Positions 9,133 through 17,097 of a stretch of DNA of 64,000 nt are shown here, one piece after another. The first letter of the stretch is position 1; every line of letters begins with the position of its first letter. Under the pieces are notes generated by a model, which was not told the DNA's origin, made no database searches, and was given only the letters and a program-made list of their open reading frames with translations. The translations under genes were made by a program, and so were the position numbers. Source of the DNA: JAXHUM01 sp034189325 (GTDB lineage: Bacteria; Desulfobacterota; DSM-4660; Desulfatiglandales; Desulfatiglandaceae); contig JAXHUM010000062.1 of NCBI GenBank assembly GCA_034189325.1, positions 1 through 64,000 on the forward strand, written 5' to 3'.

Positions 9133-9150
9133 GTCAATCAACTGATTGAC
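9133..9150. promoter_or_regulatory. Perfect 18-bp palindrome upstream of the NADH-module operon
   Basis: GTCAATCA-AC-TGATTGAC is a perfect inverted repeat (8-bp arms, 2-bp centre) in the 74-bp gap before the nuoE-like start. It is not followed by a T-run in the transcribed direction, so it looks more like a dimeric regulator site than a terminator. The core resembles, but does not match, FNR/CRP-type boxes. The regulator is unknown. Confidence 0.45.
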
Positions 9151-9179
9151 CTTATGAAATCGGACTGTTCTCCTACTTG

Positions 9180-9647
9180 TCAGATTTTCTCCATGGCCGT
9201 GTAGACACCTCGTATTCTGTCTCGAAGCAGAAAGCAAAGCCTCTGAAGGATGCTGAAACCAAGATCCCTGTCACGGAGCATCATCTCCCTCAGACCTGCG
9301 CCCTTCATCATTACGACCTTCGTGCGCTTGGAGGAGGTGGCGGAGGACATAAGATCGTGAGGTTCTCCCAGAAGTGACGACCAGCACCCAAAGACCCTGC
9401 CCTTGCCGAGGAATCCGGTTACGACGCTCCCCTTTCGTGACCCGAGGTCAACGGATCTCTCGAGAAGCATGCGGCCCTCGGCAATCACATAAAGATCCTC
9501 TCCGAGGTCCCCCTGACGGAAGACATATTCGCCAGGTTCAAAAGTGAGTACCTTGCACAGACCGGCGATCTTTTGGATATCCCTCTTGTCGAGAGCACCA
9601 AAAATTTCGCTCTCCTCTAGAACATGTACGATTTCAGATTTGTCCAT
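9180..9647 (-). CDS. Cyclic-nucleotide-binding (CRP-like sensor) domain protein without a DNA-binding domain
   Basis: This 155-residue protein matches the cNMP-binding fold of CRP/FNR sensors. It shows FEPGEYVFRQGDLGEDLYVIAEG in two consecutive conserved stretches and the phosphate-binding-cassette region near GRVFGCWSSLLGEPHDLMSSATS (residues 85-107). The usual C-terminal winged HTH is absent: the chain ends in a helix about residue 155. It may therefore act as a ligand-sensing protein that binds another protein, or be a stand-alone remnant. It sits between the BadF-type activase and the NADH module, all on the minus strand, with 228 bp to the activase. Confidence 0.75.
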   Translation of the reverse strand: MDKSEIVHVLEESEIFGALDKRDIQKIAGLCKVLTFEPGEYVFRQGDLGEDLYVIAEGRMLLERSVDLGSRKGSVVTGFLGKGRVFGCWSSLLGEPHDLMSSATSSKRTKVVMMKGAGLREMMLRDRDLGFSILQRLCFLLRDRIRGVYTAMEKI

Positions 9648-9875
9648 TTTTGCCTCTCAAATAGTGAGAATGAATGTTTGCCGTGGCATTGAACAGGCAT
9701 GCACTTACACATATGGCCGTTTTCAGGAGCATATGTTGAAGAGAGGAACGGCATCTTCAAAAACAGGATAAGGCCGCTTTGAAATGGGGTGGGAAGAAAC
9801 ATGCCCTCCTCGCCGAGGCGAATCTCACAGCGGATTTTCCTTGGGATACAGGCGTTCTCAGTTGTTTAGCGCTTT

Positions 9876-10652
9876 TTAGTTTAGTGTTTCCGTCCTTGCT
9901 ATAAGGGCCGCTCCTACCGCGCCGATTATCTGAGGTTCCTCGGGTACCACGATCTCGAATCCCAACAGGTCATCCAACGCCTTCTTGACGCCGACATTCT
10001 TGGCGACACCGCCGGTAAATATGGTCTTCTGTGCAAAGTCTATAGTAGCACCCATGACCATTACCCTTGAGGCAACAGCCTTGTGTATCCCCGCAATGAT
10101 GTCTTCTCTCTTTCTTTTTTCCGCCCTGAGAGAAACCATTTCAGACTCCGCGAATATGGTGCAAGTGCTGCTGATATAGCACGGATCCTTACTGGTAAGA
10201 GATACCGGGCCCATCTCCTCGAGATCGAGATTCAGGACATCCGCCATAACCTCAAGGAATCTACCGGTTCCGGCGGCACATTTGTCATTCATCACAAAGT
10301 CAAGCACCCTTCCTTCCTCACCCACGGTGAGGGCTTTACTGTCCTGTCCTCCTATATCGATAATCGCCTTGGTTTCAGGTATCAAGTACTTGGCACCCTT
10401 GGCATGACAAATGATTTCACTGATGGATTTGTCTGAAAAGGTGATAGCCCTCCTGGCATAACCTGTTGATACAACATAATCGAGGTCGTCTATGGTAAGC
10501 CCTTTTTGATCAAGGGCCTTGATAGCCACCTTATTTCCGATATCCACGACATCGTGCCCTGTGGGCATGATACAGTAAGAAAGAATGTCTTGTTCGTCCA
10601 TAATAACGGCTTTGCCTGTGGCCGCTCCCACATCTACACCTGCTACCAACAT
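9876..10652 (-). CDS. BadF/BadG/HgdC-type ATP-dependent activase of a 2-hydroxyacyl-CoA dehydratase or benzoyl-CoA reductase
   Basis: This 258-residue ASKHA-fold ATPase is of normal family length. Visible are the phosphate-1 loop GVDVGAATGKAVI and IIDIGGQDSK, the two cysteines that bridge a 4Fe-4S cluster in the homodimer (NDKCAAGTGRF and STCTIFAESE), and the phosphate-2/adenosine motif FTGGVAKNVGV. Such activases inject one low-potential electron, coupled to ATP hydrolysis, into a dehydratase or BcrABCD-type reductase. The divergently transcribed gene at 11398 encodes a matching dehydratase subunit. The ATG has a strong GGAGGGA site. A CATGTC-TT-GACATG palindrome lies just upstream. Confidence 0.9.
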   Translation of the reverse strand: MLVAGVDVGAATGKAVIMDEQDILSYCIMPTGHDVVDIGNKVAIKALDQKGLTIDDLDYVVSTGYARRAITFSDKSISEIICHAKGAKYLIPETKAIIDIGGQDSKALTVGEEGRVLDFVMNDKCAAGTGRFLEVMADVLNLDLEEMGPVSLTSKDPCYISSTCTIFAESEMVSLRAEKRKREDIIAGIHKAVASRVMVMGATIDFAQKTIFTGGVAKNVGVKKALDDLLGFEIVVPEEPQIIGAVGAALIARTETLN

Positions 10653-11397
10653 TTTAATCCCTCCTTTCCATGTCTTGACATGTCAGATTGATTGGAGAGC
10701 GATAAAAAACGCAGTATTCTCATCCCTTGCGGTCGGTTTCCCGGCTTTCAGGACCCCAGGACCATTCCAAGAGCGTGTCATTACACAGGACCCTGTGGGA
10801 ATTACAGAGTGTGTTTACGTGTCAGCAAAAACCTTTATATCAGTTGATTATAGAGAGAGGAGACATCAAAATCAAGGGAGTGGCTATAAAAACCTCCTCT
10901 TGCCCCACTTTAGTAGGGGACCTATCATGATTTCTCTAATGAGCCAAACGATCGAGAATTGTGGTTGATCAATCCGCTGGAACCTGGTATGAGTCATTAG
11001 GAATCATCTCAAGCTATTCTTTTCAAGTTTGGCTAGCATATCGATCTGGTCCGTGAGAGTTTGAAGGAAGCCCAATGGCCCGCTCAAATCCTACCAGAAA
11101 AAACAAGCGCTGTTGCCGGTTAGCTCCAAAACAAAGTCATCCATATAAAACCCAACCTTTGAGTTAACTAACCACTAACCATTTGATCTCTACCACATGT
11201 TTTTTTATCTTCAATGAAAGGAGGTTTAAAAACTGATTTTCGCGGCAACCTGTTTTCGTGACGAGTAGTCAAAAAGGTTTCAATGAAAAGCCCTGATCAA
11301 CGGTGATCACCTTTGAACTTGCGGTTTAAGTGTATTTGTGATTTTTCCCCGGATTTTTTTCAGAGACAATGATCTAAAACGGAGGCGAGTGACAAGA
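10653..11397. other. 745-bp divergent intergenic region between activase and dehydratase genes
   Basis: No convincing gene is seen. Apart from the palindromes near 10669-10685, it contains two TGATCA half-sites spaced one helical turn apart (11294-11299 and 11304-11309). The second lies inside the perfect palindrome GGTGATCACC (11302-11311), about 90 bp upstream of the dehydratase start. These are plausible regulator sites for the divergent pair. Short reading frames here show no recognisable protein. Confidence 0.4.
10669..10682. promoter_or_regulatory. Palindrome upstream of the activase gene
   Basis: CATGTC-TT-GACATG is a perfect 14-bp inverted repeat 17 bp before the activase ATG. It overlaps a second perfect palindrome, TGACATGTCA (10676-10685). 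The location between ribosome site and presumed promoter fits an operator. The cognate regulator is unknown. Confidence 0.35.
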
Positions 11398-12537
11398 ATG
11401 GAAGCAATGTTGAGATTGTCTGAACATCTGAAGGAGAGGCCATTACAGCTGAAAAAGGCAAAGGATGGCGGGGTTAAGATAATCGGATGCACCCCTGGCG
11501 GATATATGCCTGAAGAGTTGTTGGAGGCTGCCGGGGCTATCCCCGTTGGTCTTATTCGTGGAGGTGACCCTGAGCCCGTGGCCATATCAGGAGCTTATAT
11601 CCCCCGCTTTATCGATACATTCTGCCGTTCCCAGATTGGGTATTATGTCTCCGGAGAGAGCATATTATACAAGATGATGGACCTCTTGGTCAGTGCCGTT
11701 ACCGACGCTAACATCAAGGCCATTGCAGACTGTTTTGATTTTTATACGGACGTGCCGGTTTACAGGATGGGCATTCCCCATGGAAAGACGGATCTGGGTT
11801 ATGATTATTATCTGGAAGGACTCGGTATTTTCAAGAAAAGAATCGAGGATTTTACGGGGAACAGGGTAGAAAATTCGGTACTCAAGGAGAAGATAGAACT
11901 CTACAACCGGATGAGAGAGCTTTTGGAAGAGATCGGAGATTTGCGGAAACAAGACAATCCGCCTATAAGCGGTCGCGATTTTATGAAATTGAACCATGCC
12001 ACCTTTGTAGGGGATAGCGTGACTATGGTGGACATATTGGAGGATCTGGTTAAAGAATTGAAGACCGCCGACGGAACAGGGCGCAAGGGACCGAGGATCA
12101 TGCTGACAGGGTCCACTATGGCCGATGGAGATTCAAAGATCTATGATTTGATTGAGGAGACAGGGGCCTCAGTCGTCATAGAGGAGTTCGCCGAGGGCCT
12201 GCGACACTATTGGCAGAGGGTCAATCCTAACGGAGATCTGTTGGATGCCTTGGCGGACAGATATTTTAGAAGGAGGGTCCCCCCGCCGTTTTTCAGACCG
12301 TCAAGGGAAAGGCTGGATTTTGTGGTTGAATTGGCAAAAGACTTCAAAGCGGATGGAGTGATATGGTATCAGTTGCTTTATCGTGACTGTTATGATCTGG
12401 AGACCTTCTATTTCCCGAAGATACTGCAGGAGGGTGCCGGCCTCAATTTTCTCAAGATCCAGTCTGACTATGATGCCGCAGAGACAGGACCTATGAGGAC
12501 TCGGGTGGAGACTTACATCCAATCATTAAACCATTAA
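11398..12537 (+). CDS. 2-hydroxyacyl-CoA dehydratase / benzoyl-CoA reductase subunit (HgdB/BcrC family)
   Basis: This 379-residue protein is of the HGD-D / BcrB-BcrC family, whose dimers carry a 4Fe-4S cluster and perform radical dehydration of 2-hydroxyacyl-CoA or aromatic ring reduction. The N-terminal signature IGCTPGGYMPEELLEAAGA and cysteines in FCRSQIGY, IADCFDF and LLYRDCYD are typical cluster-ligand positions. The ATG at 11398 was chosen because GGAGG lies 12 bp upstream, and the possible 20-residue extension is not family-like. Only one subunit is present. Known enzymes need a second homologous subunit, so either a partner is encoded elsewhere or this is a single-subunit form. It is transcribed away from the activase gene. 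Confidence 0.85.
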   Translation: MEAMLRLSEHLKERPLQLKKAKDGGVKIIGCTPGGYMPEELLEAAGAIPVGLIRGGDPEPVAISGAYIPRFIDTFCRSQIGYYVSGESILYKMMDLLVSAVTDANIKAIADCFDFYTDVPVYRMGIPHGKTDLGYDYYLEGLGIFKKRIEDFTGNRVENSVLKEKIELYNRMRELLEEIGDLRKQDNPPISGRDFMKLNHATFVGDSVTMVDILEDLVKELKTADGTGRKGPRIMLTGSTMADGDSKIYDLIEETGASVVIEEFAEGLRHYWQRVNPNGDLLDALADRYFRRRVPPPFFRPSRERLDFVVELAKDFKADGVIWYQLLYRDCYDLETFYFPKILQEGAGLNFLKIQSDYDAAETGPMRTRVETYIQSLNH

Positions 12538-13007
12538 CAGGGAGCCGAGTCACGCCAGTGTTCAAGGCTTTCTCATCCCTATTGGGTATAAAGGGCCTAC
12601 CATCGTCACGTGCGACAAGGGTAGGCCATTTAACCAAGACTCAAAACAGGATCGGTTTCTCTTGACAACGATCACCGCGATCTGTTAGAAGGATGAACTC
12701 TTTTTCAGAGTTCTTTTTTCATATCTAAGCTTAATGAGTATTACCACTAAATATTCCCTTAATCCCTAGGCCGTACCAAACTTAAAGACTTAAGCAAACA
12801 ACGAATCCATAGCGTATTCCTGCTCATCTCATAATCAACGATTTTAACATCTTGCCTGTTTTAAGGATAAGGATCTGAGTCAGACGCAGAAATTGAGATA
12901 TGAACCAGTCTTGGACGGAAACTGCATCTGTGTGTCCCTTTCCCAAGGGATATTTCTGAGATGCTTTCTGATGATTACAGCTGCTGAGGTATTGGAGGAG
13001 ATGAACA
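12538..13007. other. 470-bp gap with hairpin, otherwise featureless
   Basis: Apart from the hairpin at 12594-12627 and a GGAGGAG ribosome site at 12994-13000 serving the livK remnant, nothing recognisable is seen on either strand. Several short reading frames here have no protein-like composition. Confidence 0.4.
12594..12627 (+). terminator. Hairpin downstream of the dehydratase gene
   Basis: GGCCTACC (12594-12601) pairs perfectly with GGTAGGCC (12620-12627). The loop contains a further small palindrome (CACGTG). It is followed by ATTTAACC, only weakly T-rich, so it is a possible terminator or 3'-end stabiliser 57 bp after the stop codon. Confidence 0.5.
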
Positions 13008-13322
13008 ATGTTTTTAAGAAACGTCTTTTGGGGTCTCGTTGCCCTACTGTTGGCAATATCGAGTGGGTTTAGTCTTGCTGTTGCGGAAAACCAGGAACCC
13101 AAATTTATAAATCTTGCAGTCATTGCGGACTTGAGCGGGCCATATGCCCCCATGGTCAAAATGAAGGATTTCACCCCCCTTGGGGGACTCACCTATTATT
13201 CCTTTTCTGAAAAGAGACGGTCCTCTAGCAAGACCCTTATTACCCAAGTGAAAAGCGGTCGATTAGTTCCAATCGGTGATTGGCGAGTCGCCCCGGATCT
13301 CAGGCCTGCCAAGTATAAATAG
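13008..13322 (+). pseudogene. livK remnant: branched-chain amino-acid-type binding protein with a large internal deletion
   Basis: This 104-residue frame starts with a good ribosome site and a signal peptide (hydrophobic about residues 8-27, cut near VAEN). It begins like a periplasmic binding protein of the LivK type (INLAVIADLSGPYAPM, residues 34-49). It then passes directly into what looks like the extreme C terminus of the same family (KDFTPLGG...; VKSGRLVPIGDWR; PDLRPAKYK). Full-length LivK proteins are about 380-420 residues, so roughly 300 residues of the ligand-binding lobes are missing in frame, with the join near 13155-13170. It cannot form a binding site and is best read as a decayed gene, together with the damaged livF downstream. 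Confidence 0.65.
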
Positions 13323-13414
13323 GGTTAGACCGGAGGCTGTGTCGTCCGATTCCAATTTCATCTGGAAATCATGTTCCTCCCTGTCTATTTACAAACAGTC
13401 TTGAGGTGGCAGGC

Positions 13415-14212
13415 ATGCCGGTAAAGCCAAGTTCTAAAAATGATCTTGTCGTAGATGGGATTTCGTTGAGTTTCGGTGGGGTCTCAGCCCTTTCCAATTT
13501 CAGTGTTGAGGCCAAACCAAAAGAGATTCTGGCAATAATAGGCCCTAACGGAGCAGGGAAGACCTGCATACTCAACTGTATAAACGGGTTTTATCGGCCC
13601 CAAATGGGCAGGATATTGTTTCATGGACAGGACATCACAAAACTCCCGACCCATAGGATTGCCGGTTTGGGAATTGCTCGTACCTTCCAGAACATTGAGC
13701 TCTATACCGGTCTTACCGCTCTGGATAACTTGATGGCTGCACGACATATTTTTATGAAGCAGGGTATGGTTTCAGGCTCTATCTATGTTGGGAAGGCCCA
13801 TCGTGAAGAGTTGAGGCATAGGGAGGCCGTGGAAGACATTATAGATCTCCTTGAATTGGAACCGATTAGAAAAAAAGTCGTCGGCATGCTTCCGTATGGC
13901 CAACGCAAGAAGGTTGAACTGGGACGCGCCCTGGCGCTGGAACCCAGAATCCTCCTCCTTGATGAACCAATGGCTGGAATGAATGTTGAGGAAAAAGAAG
14001 ATATGGCCAGGTTTATTATTGATATTCACGAATTGAAGGACATACCGATTATCCTCGTTGAACATGATATGGGTGTTGTGATGGATATCAGTGATCGAGT
14101 GGCTGTTGTCGATTTCGGAGTCAAAATAGCCGAAGGATCCCCGGAAGAGGTGAGGGACAATCCAGGGGTCATCAAGGCCTACATGGGATCAAGCGCTGCT
14201 CTCACCATGTAA
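13415..14212 (+). CDS. livG: LivG-type ABC transporter ATP-binding protein
   Basis: This is a complete 265-residue ABC ATPase with Walker A GPNGAGKT, the Q-loop region TFQNIELY, signature-like LPYGQRKKVELGRAL (an LSGGQ variant), Walker B ILLLDEP, and an H-loop (LVEHDMGVV). The insertion and C-terminal extension (EVRDNPGVIKAYMG) are typical of LivG. ATG 13415 is preferred over the in-frame GTG at 13406 because GAGGT lies at the right distance. In intact clusters it would pair with LivF and the permeases LivH/LivM, which are absent here. The binding-protein and LivF genes on either side are broken, so this intact ATPase probably has no local transporter to serve. Confidence 0.88.
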   Translation: MPVKPSSKNDLVVDGISLSFGGVSALSNFSVEAKPKEILAIIGPNGAGKTCILNCINGFYRPQMGRILFHGQDITKLPTHRIAGLGIARTFQNIELYTGLTALDNLMAARHIFMKQGMVSGSIYVGKAHREELRHREAVEDIIDLLELEPIRKKVVGMLPYGQRKKVELGRALALEPRILLLDEPMAGMNVEEKEDMARFIIDIHELKDIPIILVEHDMGVVMDISDRVAVVDFGVKIAEGSPEEVRDNPGVIKAYMGSSAALTM

Positions 14213-14238
14213 TATTAAAGTGAGGTGAGAAAGGATTC

Positions 14239-14352
14239 ATGATGCTCTCTTCAGAAAAGATTGACACCCTCCCGAAGGTCCTGAAAGTGAATCGTGAGAA
14301 GTATGCTGCAAGGGTTGCCATGCGAGAAAAAAAGCGTGGCGGGAATCAATGA
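14239..14352 (+). pseudogene. N-terminal fragment of an AMP-dependent acyl-CoA ligase
   Basis: A GAAAGG ribosome site precedes a 37-codon frame whose sequence (DTLPKVLKVNREKYAARVAMREKKRG, shown here as its conserved positions 9-34 in part) reads like the start of AMP-binding acyl-CoA synthetases, for example TLPK..., REKY..RVAMREK. The frame then stops at TGA 14350. Such ligase genes are often embedded in Liv clusters. The homology ends near 14340, where a different frame picks up the middle of livF. This is a deletion scar joining the ligase start to livF. Confidence 0.55.
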
Positions 14353-14794
14353 CGACATCGAGAGCGTTTACTCTTACTTCCCAAAACTCAAAACCCTCTC
14401 TCAGCGTACAAGCGGTTTTCTCTCGGGAGGGGAGCAACAGATGCTTGTTATCGGCCGTGCTATGATGGCCCACCCAACACTCATGCTCCTGGATGAGCCT
14501 TCCCTCGGACTGAGTCCTCTCCTGGTGGAGGAAATATACAAGATTATTAAACAGATCAACGAAGATGAAGGAACCTCGATCCTGCTTGTCGAGCAAAACG
14601 CCATGATGGCTTTGTCAGTAGCCTCTTACGGGTATGTTATGGAGGATGGAAGAATAGTCCTTGACGGACAGGCAGAGAAGTTGAAGTATAACGAGGATAT
14701 CAAGGAGTTCTATCTGGGGCTTAGTCAAGTCGGCGAGCGTCGAAGCTATCGGGAAGTTAAGCACTATAAAAGGAGAAAGCGCTGGTTGGCATAA
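14340..14794 (+). pseudogene. livF remnant lacking the Walker A half
   Basis: The frame ending at 14794 encodes the C-terminal two-thirds of a LivF ATPase. From about 14345 it shows DDIESVYSYFPKLK, the ABC signature LSGGEQQML, Walker B LMLLDEPSLGLSP and the H-loop region LLVEQNAMMALS, ending in a basic tail. The Walker A and Q-loop part is absent: upstream of the join the same frame reads non-homologous sequence overlapping the ligase fragment. Without Walker A it cannot be a working ATPase subunit. An intact LivF would be about 240 residues. The good quality of the surviving part suggests a recent deletion. Confidence 0.7.
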
Positions 14795-14836
14795 CATTAA
14801 CAACTAATGTACCGTTCGTGTGATGAAGGAGAAACC

Positions 14837-15091
14837 ATGGAGAATAAAAAGAAAGGACCACCCATTTCTGTCGATGAATCCAATTGCGCGGGCTGTCTCA
14901 TTTGTCAGCTCCGCTGTTCACTGAGATTCGAAAAGGAATTCAATCCCTCAAGAGCCGCCATCAAAATCAGGAGGCTTGTAGGGGCTGAAAACGAGTATGA
15001 GATTACCTTTACTGAGAAGTGCGATAACTGCGGCATTTGTGCTCGATTCTGTCCCTATGGGGCCCTTGTTCAGCAAAAGAAAGCAGCGTAG
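14837..15091 (+). CDS. 4Fe-4S ferredoxin-like protein, partner of the AOR-family enzyme
   Basis: This 84-residue protein carries cysteine motifs CAGCLICQLRC (about residues 18-28) and CDNCGICARFCPYGA (about residues 64-75), giving binding sites for two 4Fe-4S clusters with a long linker between them. ATG 14837 has the GAAGGAGA ribosome site, while the in-frame ATG at 14807 lacks one. The gene ends 26 bp before the AOR gene. Small ferredoxins in this position act as electron acceptors or subunits of tungsten aldehyde oxidoreductases (AorB-like). BamC of class II benzoyl-CoA reductase is larger. Confidence 0.82.
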   Translation: MENKKKGPPISVDESNCAGCLICQLRCSLRFEKEFNPSRAAIKIRRLVGAENEYEITFTEKCDNCGICARFCPYGALVQQKKAA

Positions 15092-15117
15092 CACAACATG
15101 CTCAAAATAGGGGGCAA

Positions 15118-17055
15118 ATGAAAATGGATACTTACGGATTTGCAGGAAAAATCCTGCATGTGGACCTAACAACGGGCGAGACCAGAGCGGAACCGCTTGA
15201 TGTGGACGTCGCCAGGAAATTTGTTGGCGGCCGTGGAATGAATCATAAACTGGCCTACGATCTCATACCTCCTGACGTAGATCCCCTCGCGCCGGAAAAT
15301 CCGATTATACTCGGAGCGGGGCCCTTTAGCGGGACCGTGATTCCAGGTTGTTGTGAGCTGACGGTGACCACCAAGTTCCCCATTAATGGTGCCATTGCAA
15401 CGGGTAGCGGCGCAGGCAAGTTTTCGCTTATGATGAAGACTTCGGGATATGATCATCTTATAATCAGCGGGAAGGCCGAAAGCGCTGTTTATCTGAAGAT
15501 ATGTGATGATGTTGTGGAACTTTGCGATGCCTCAGACCTCTGGGGAAAGGATGGTAATGATACGGTTGACCTGTTACGAGAACGACACGAGCCGTGCAGT
15601 ATTATTCCCATCGGCCAGGCAGGCGAGAATCTCGTAAAAGTGTCGGTGAGTCAAATAGACAAGGGCGGCACTTTGGGTTCAGGGGGGCTCCCTGCGATTA
15701 TGGGGGCAAAAAACCTAAAGGCGATCGTTGCTGTTCAGGGAACGCACGGTATTAAAGTCGCTGACCGGAAGGCCTTTACAAAGACGGTTCAAGGCCTGCT
15801 TGACAGGATGATGCCATGGAAGGGCAGGGACATGTTGTTGAGGGTGGGGTTTTCAGGCGAGGTGTCCTCTTCCCAATTCGCTACTTTTCCCTATGACAAC
15901 TGGTCCAAGGTCGACTTCAATGAATTCACCATGGAGGAGCGCAAACAGATTCTGGGCTTACATGCCAAATCGAACAAGACCTTGGCCTGTCCGGGGTGCC
16001 CTATGGCGGACAAGGACCGTATCAGAATCACTGAGGGAAAGAACGCGGGGGTGACCGGCTATGTCACAGGGATGATCCTTCAAAGGCATGGTGCAGAGGA
16101 CATTGATGAGGCCTATGCCAGATCGGTGAGATATTCCGACCTTCTCAATAGATACGGGCTGTGTGAACTGAACTTCGATTTTACCTTTTCTCTGATGGCG
16201 CATCTTTATTCAAAAGGGGTTATCACCATAGAAGACACCGGTATTGAGCTCAAGGATGATTTTGAGACCCGTTTGAAGGTCGCGGAGATGACGGCCAAGA
16301 GAGAGGGCTTTGGAGACATACTGGCAGAAGGCACTCTGGAAGCGGCGAGGAAGCTTGGAAGGGGCATAGAAGAGGACTATGCCGTTCATATCAAAGGGCG
16401 TACGCCTCATCTCGACCCCAGAACAGCAGGTCTCGGCACCATGCCGTTGACGCAACTTACCGACCCGAGGGGAGCCTATCCTGCCGGCGGGGGAGGACCG
16501 GGATACGTGCCGGGGAAGAAGCCGAGCGAATTTGCCAGGCATGGTGAGAGGATGGGGATACCCCCTGATGCGATTGATCGGATCGTGAGCGAAGATTCCT
16601 GGAATGTCGGGCGCTTCACCCGGTACAGCCAGGATTGGTATTCCCTCTGGGATAGTCTGGGGATGTGCCTCAGGGCCCCGGTGAGCAGGTTTTTTCACAT
16701 TAATACCATCAGCGAACTTTACTCTGCCCTGACCAATATCGAGACCCCGCCCTCAGAACTGATGAAGGCGGCTGAAAGGGCTTGGAATCTGCATAGAATG
16801 CTGAACGGGAGGGTCGGCTTTTCACGAAAGCATGATAAGGCCCCTAAAAAATGGTTTCAGACCCTTTCCGGTCCGGATGGAGAAGAATACCCGCTTAAGG
16901 ACTACTATGGAAAGATAGAATTGAAGGAGAGGGATATCGAGAAAGCCCTGGATGATTACTACGATGAGCGGGGATGGGACAAGGAGACCGGTTTGCCGAC
17001 ACCTGAAAAATTGAAGGAGCTGGGGCTTGATGATTTGTCACTGGCGGACATGTAG
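15118..17055 (+). CDS. Aldehyde:ferredoxin oxidoreductase (AOR) family tungstoenzyme
   Basis: This 645-residue enzyme is of typical AOR-family length. The N-terminal domain (residues 1-205) holds the tungstopterin-binding segments (KFVGGRGMNHKLAYDL; ILGAGPFSGT; GSGAGKF; GGLPAIMGAKNLKAI). The cluster motif reads C291-x2-C294-x3-D298, so the usual third cysteine of CxxCxxxC is Asp. The distal ligand C517 sits in DSLGMC, the normal D-x-x-G-L/M-C pattern. The family oxidises aldehydes to acids with ferredoxin, and BamB of class II benzoyl-CoA reductase is a relative. ATG 15118 follows an AGGGGG site, and ATG 15124 is a possible alternative. It lies between its ferredoxin and a short-chain dehydrogenase. 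The substrate is unknown. Confidence 0.88.
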   Translation: MKMDTYGFAGKILHVDLTTGETRAEPLDVDVARKFVGGRGMNHKLAYDLIPPDVDPLAPENPIILGAGPFSGTVIPGCCELTVTTKFPINGAIATGSGAGKFSLMMKTSGYDHLIISGKAESAVYLKICDDVVELCDASDLWGKDGNDTVDLLRERHEPCSIIPIGQAGENLVKVSVSQIDKGGTLGSGGLPAIMGAKNLKAIVAVQGTHGIKVADRKAFTKTVQGLLDRMMPWKGRDMLLRVGFSGEVSSSQFATFPYDNWSKVDFNEFTMEERKQILGLHAKSNKTLACPGCPMADKDRIRITEGKNAGVTGYVTGMILQRHGAEDIDEAYARSVRYSDLLNRYGLCELNFDFTFSLMAHLYSKGVITIEDTGIELKDDFETRLKVAEMTAKREGFGDILAEGTLEAARKLGRGIEEDYAVHIKGRTPHLDPRTAGLGTMPLTQLTDPRGAYPAGGGGPGYVPGKKPSEFARHGERMGIPPDAIDRIVSEDSWNVGRFTRYSQDWYSLWDSLGMCLRAPVSRFFHINTISELYSALTNIETPPSELMKAAERAWNLHRMLNGRVGFSRKHDKAPKKWFQTLSGPDGEEYPLKDYYGKIELKERDIEKALDDYYDERGWDKETGLPTPEKLKELGLDDLSLADM

Positions 17056-17097
17056 GTTTTTTGATGATGGCGTTGGCCCTAGCGTTGGGAGAGGTCT

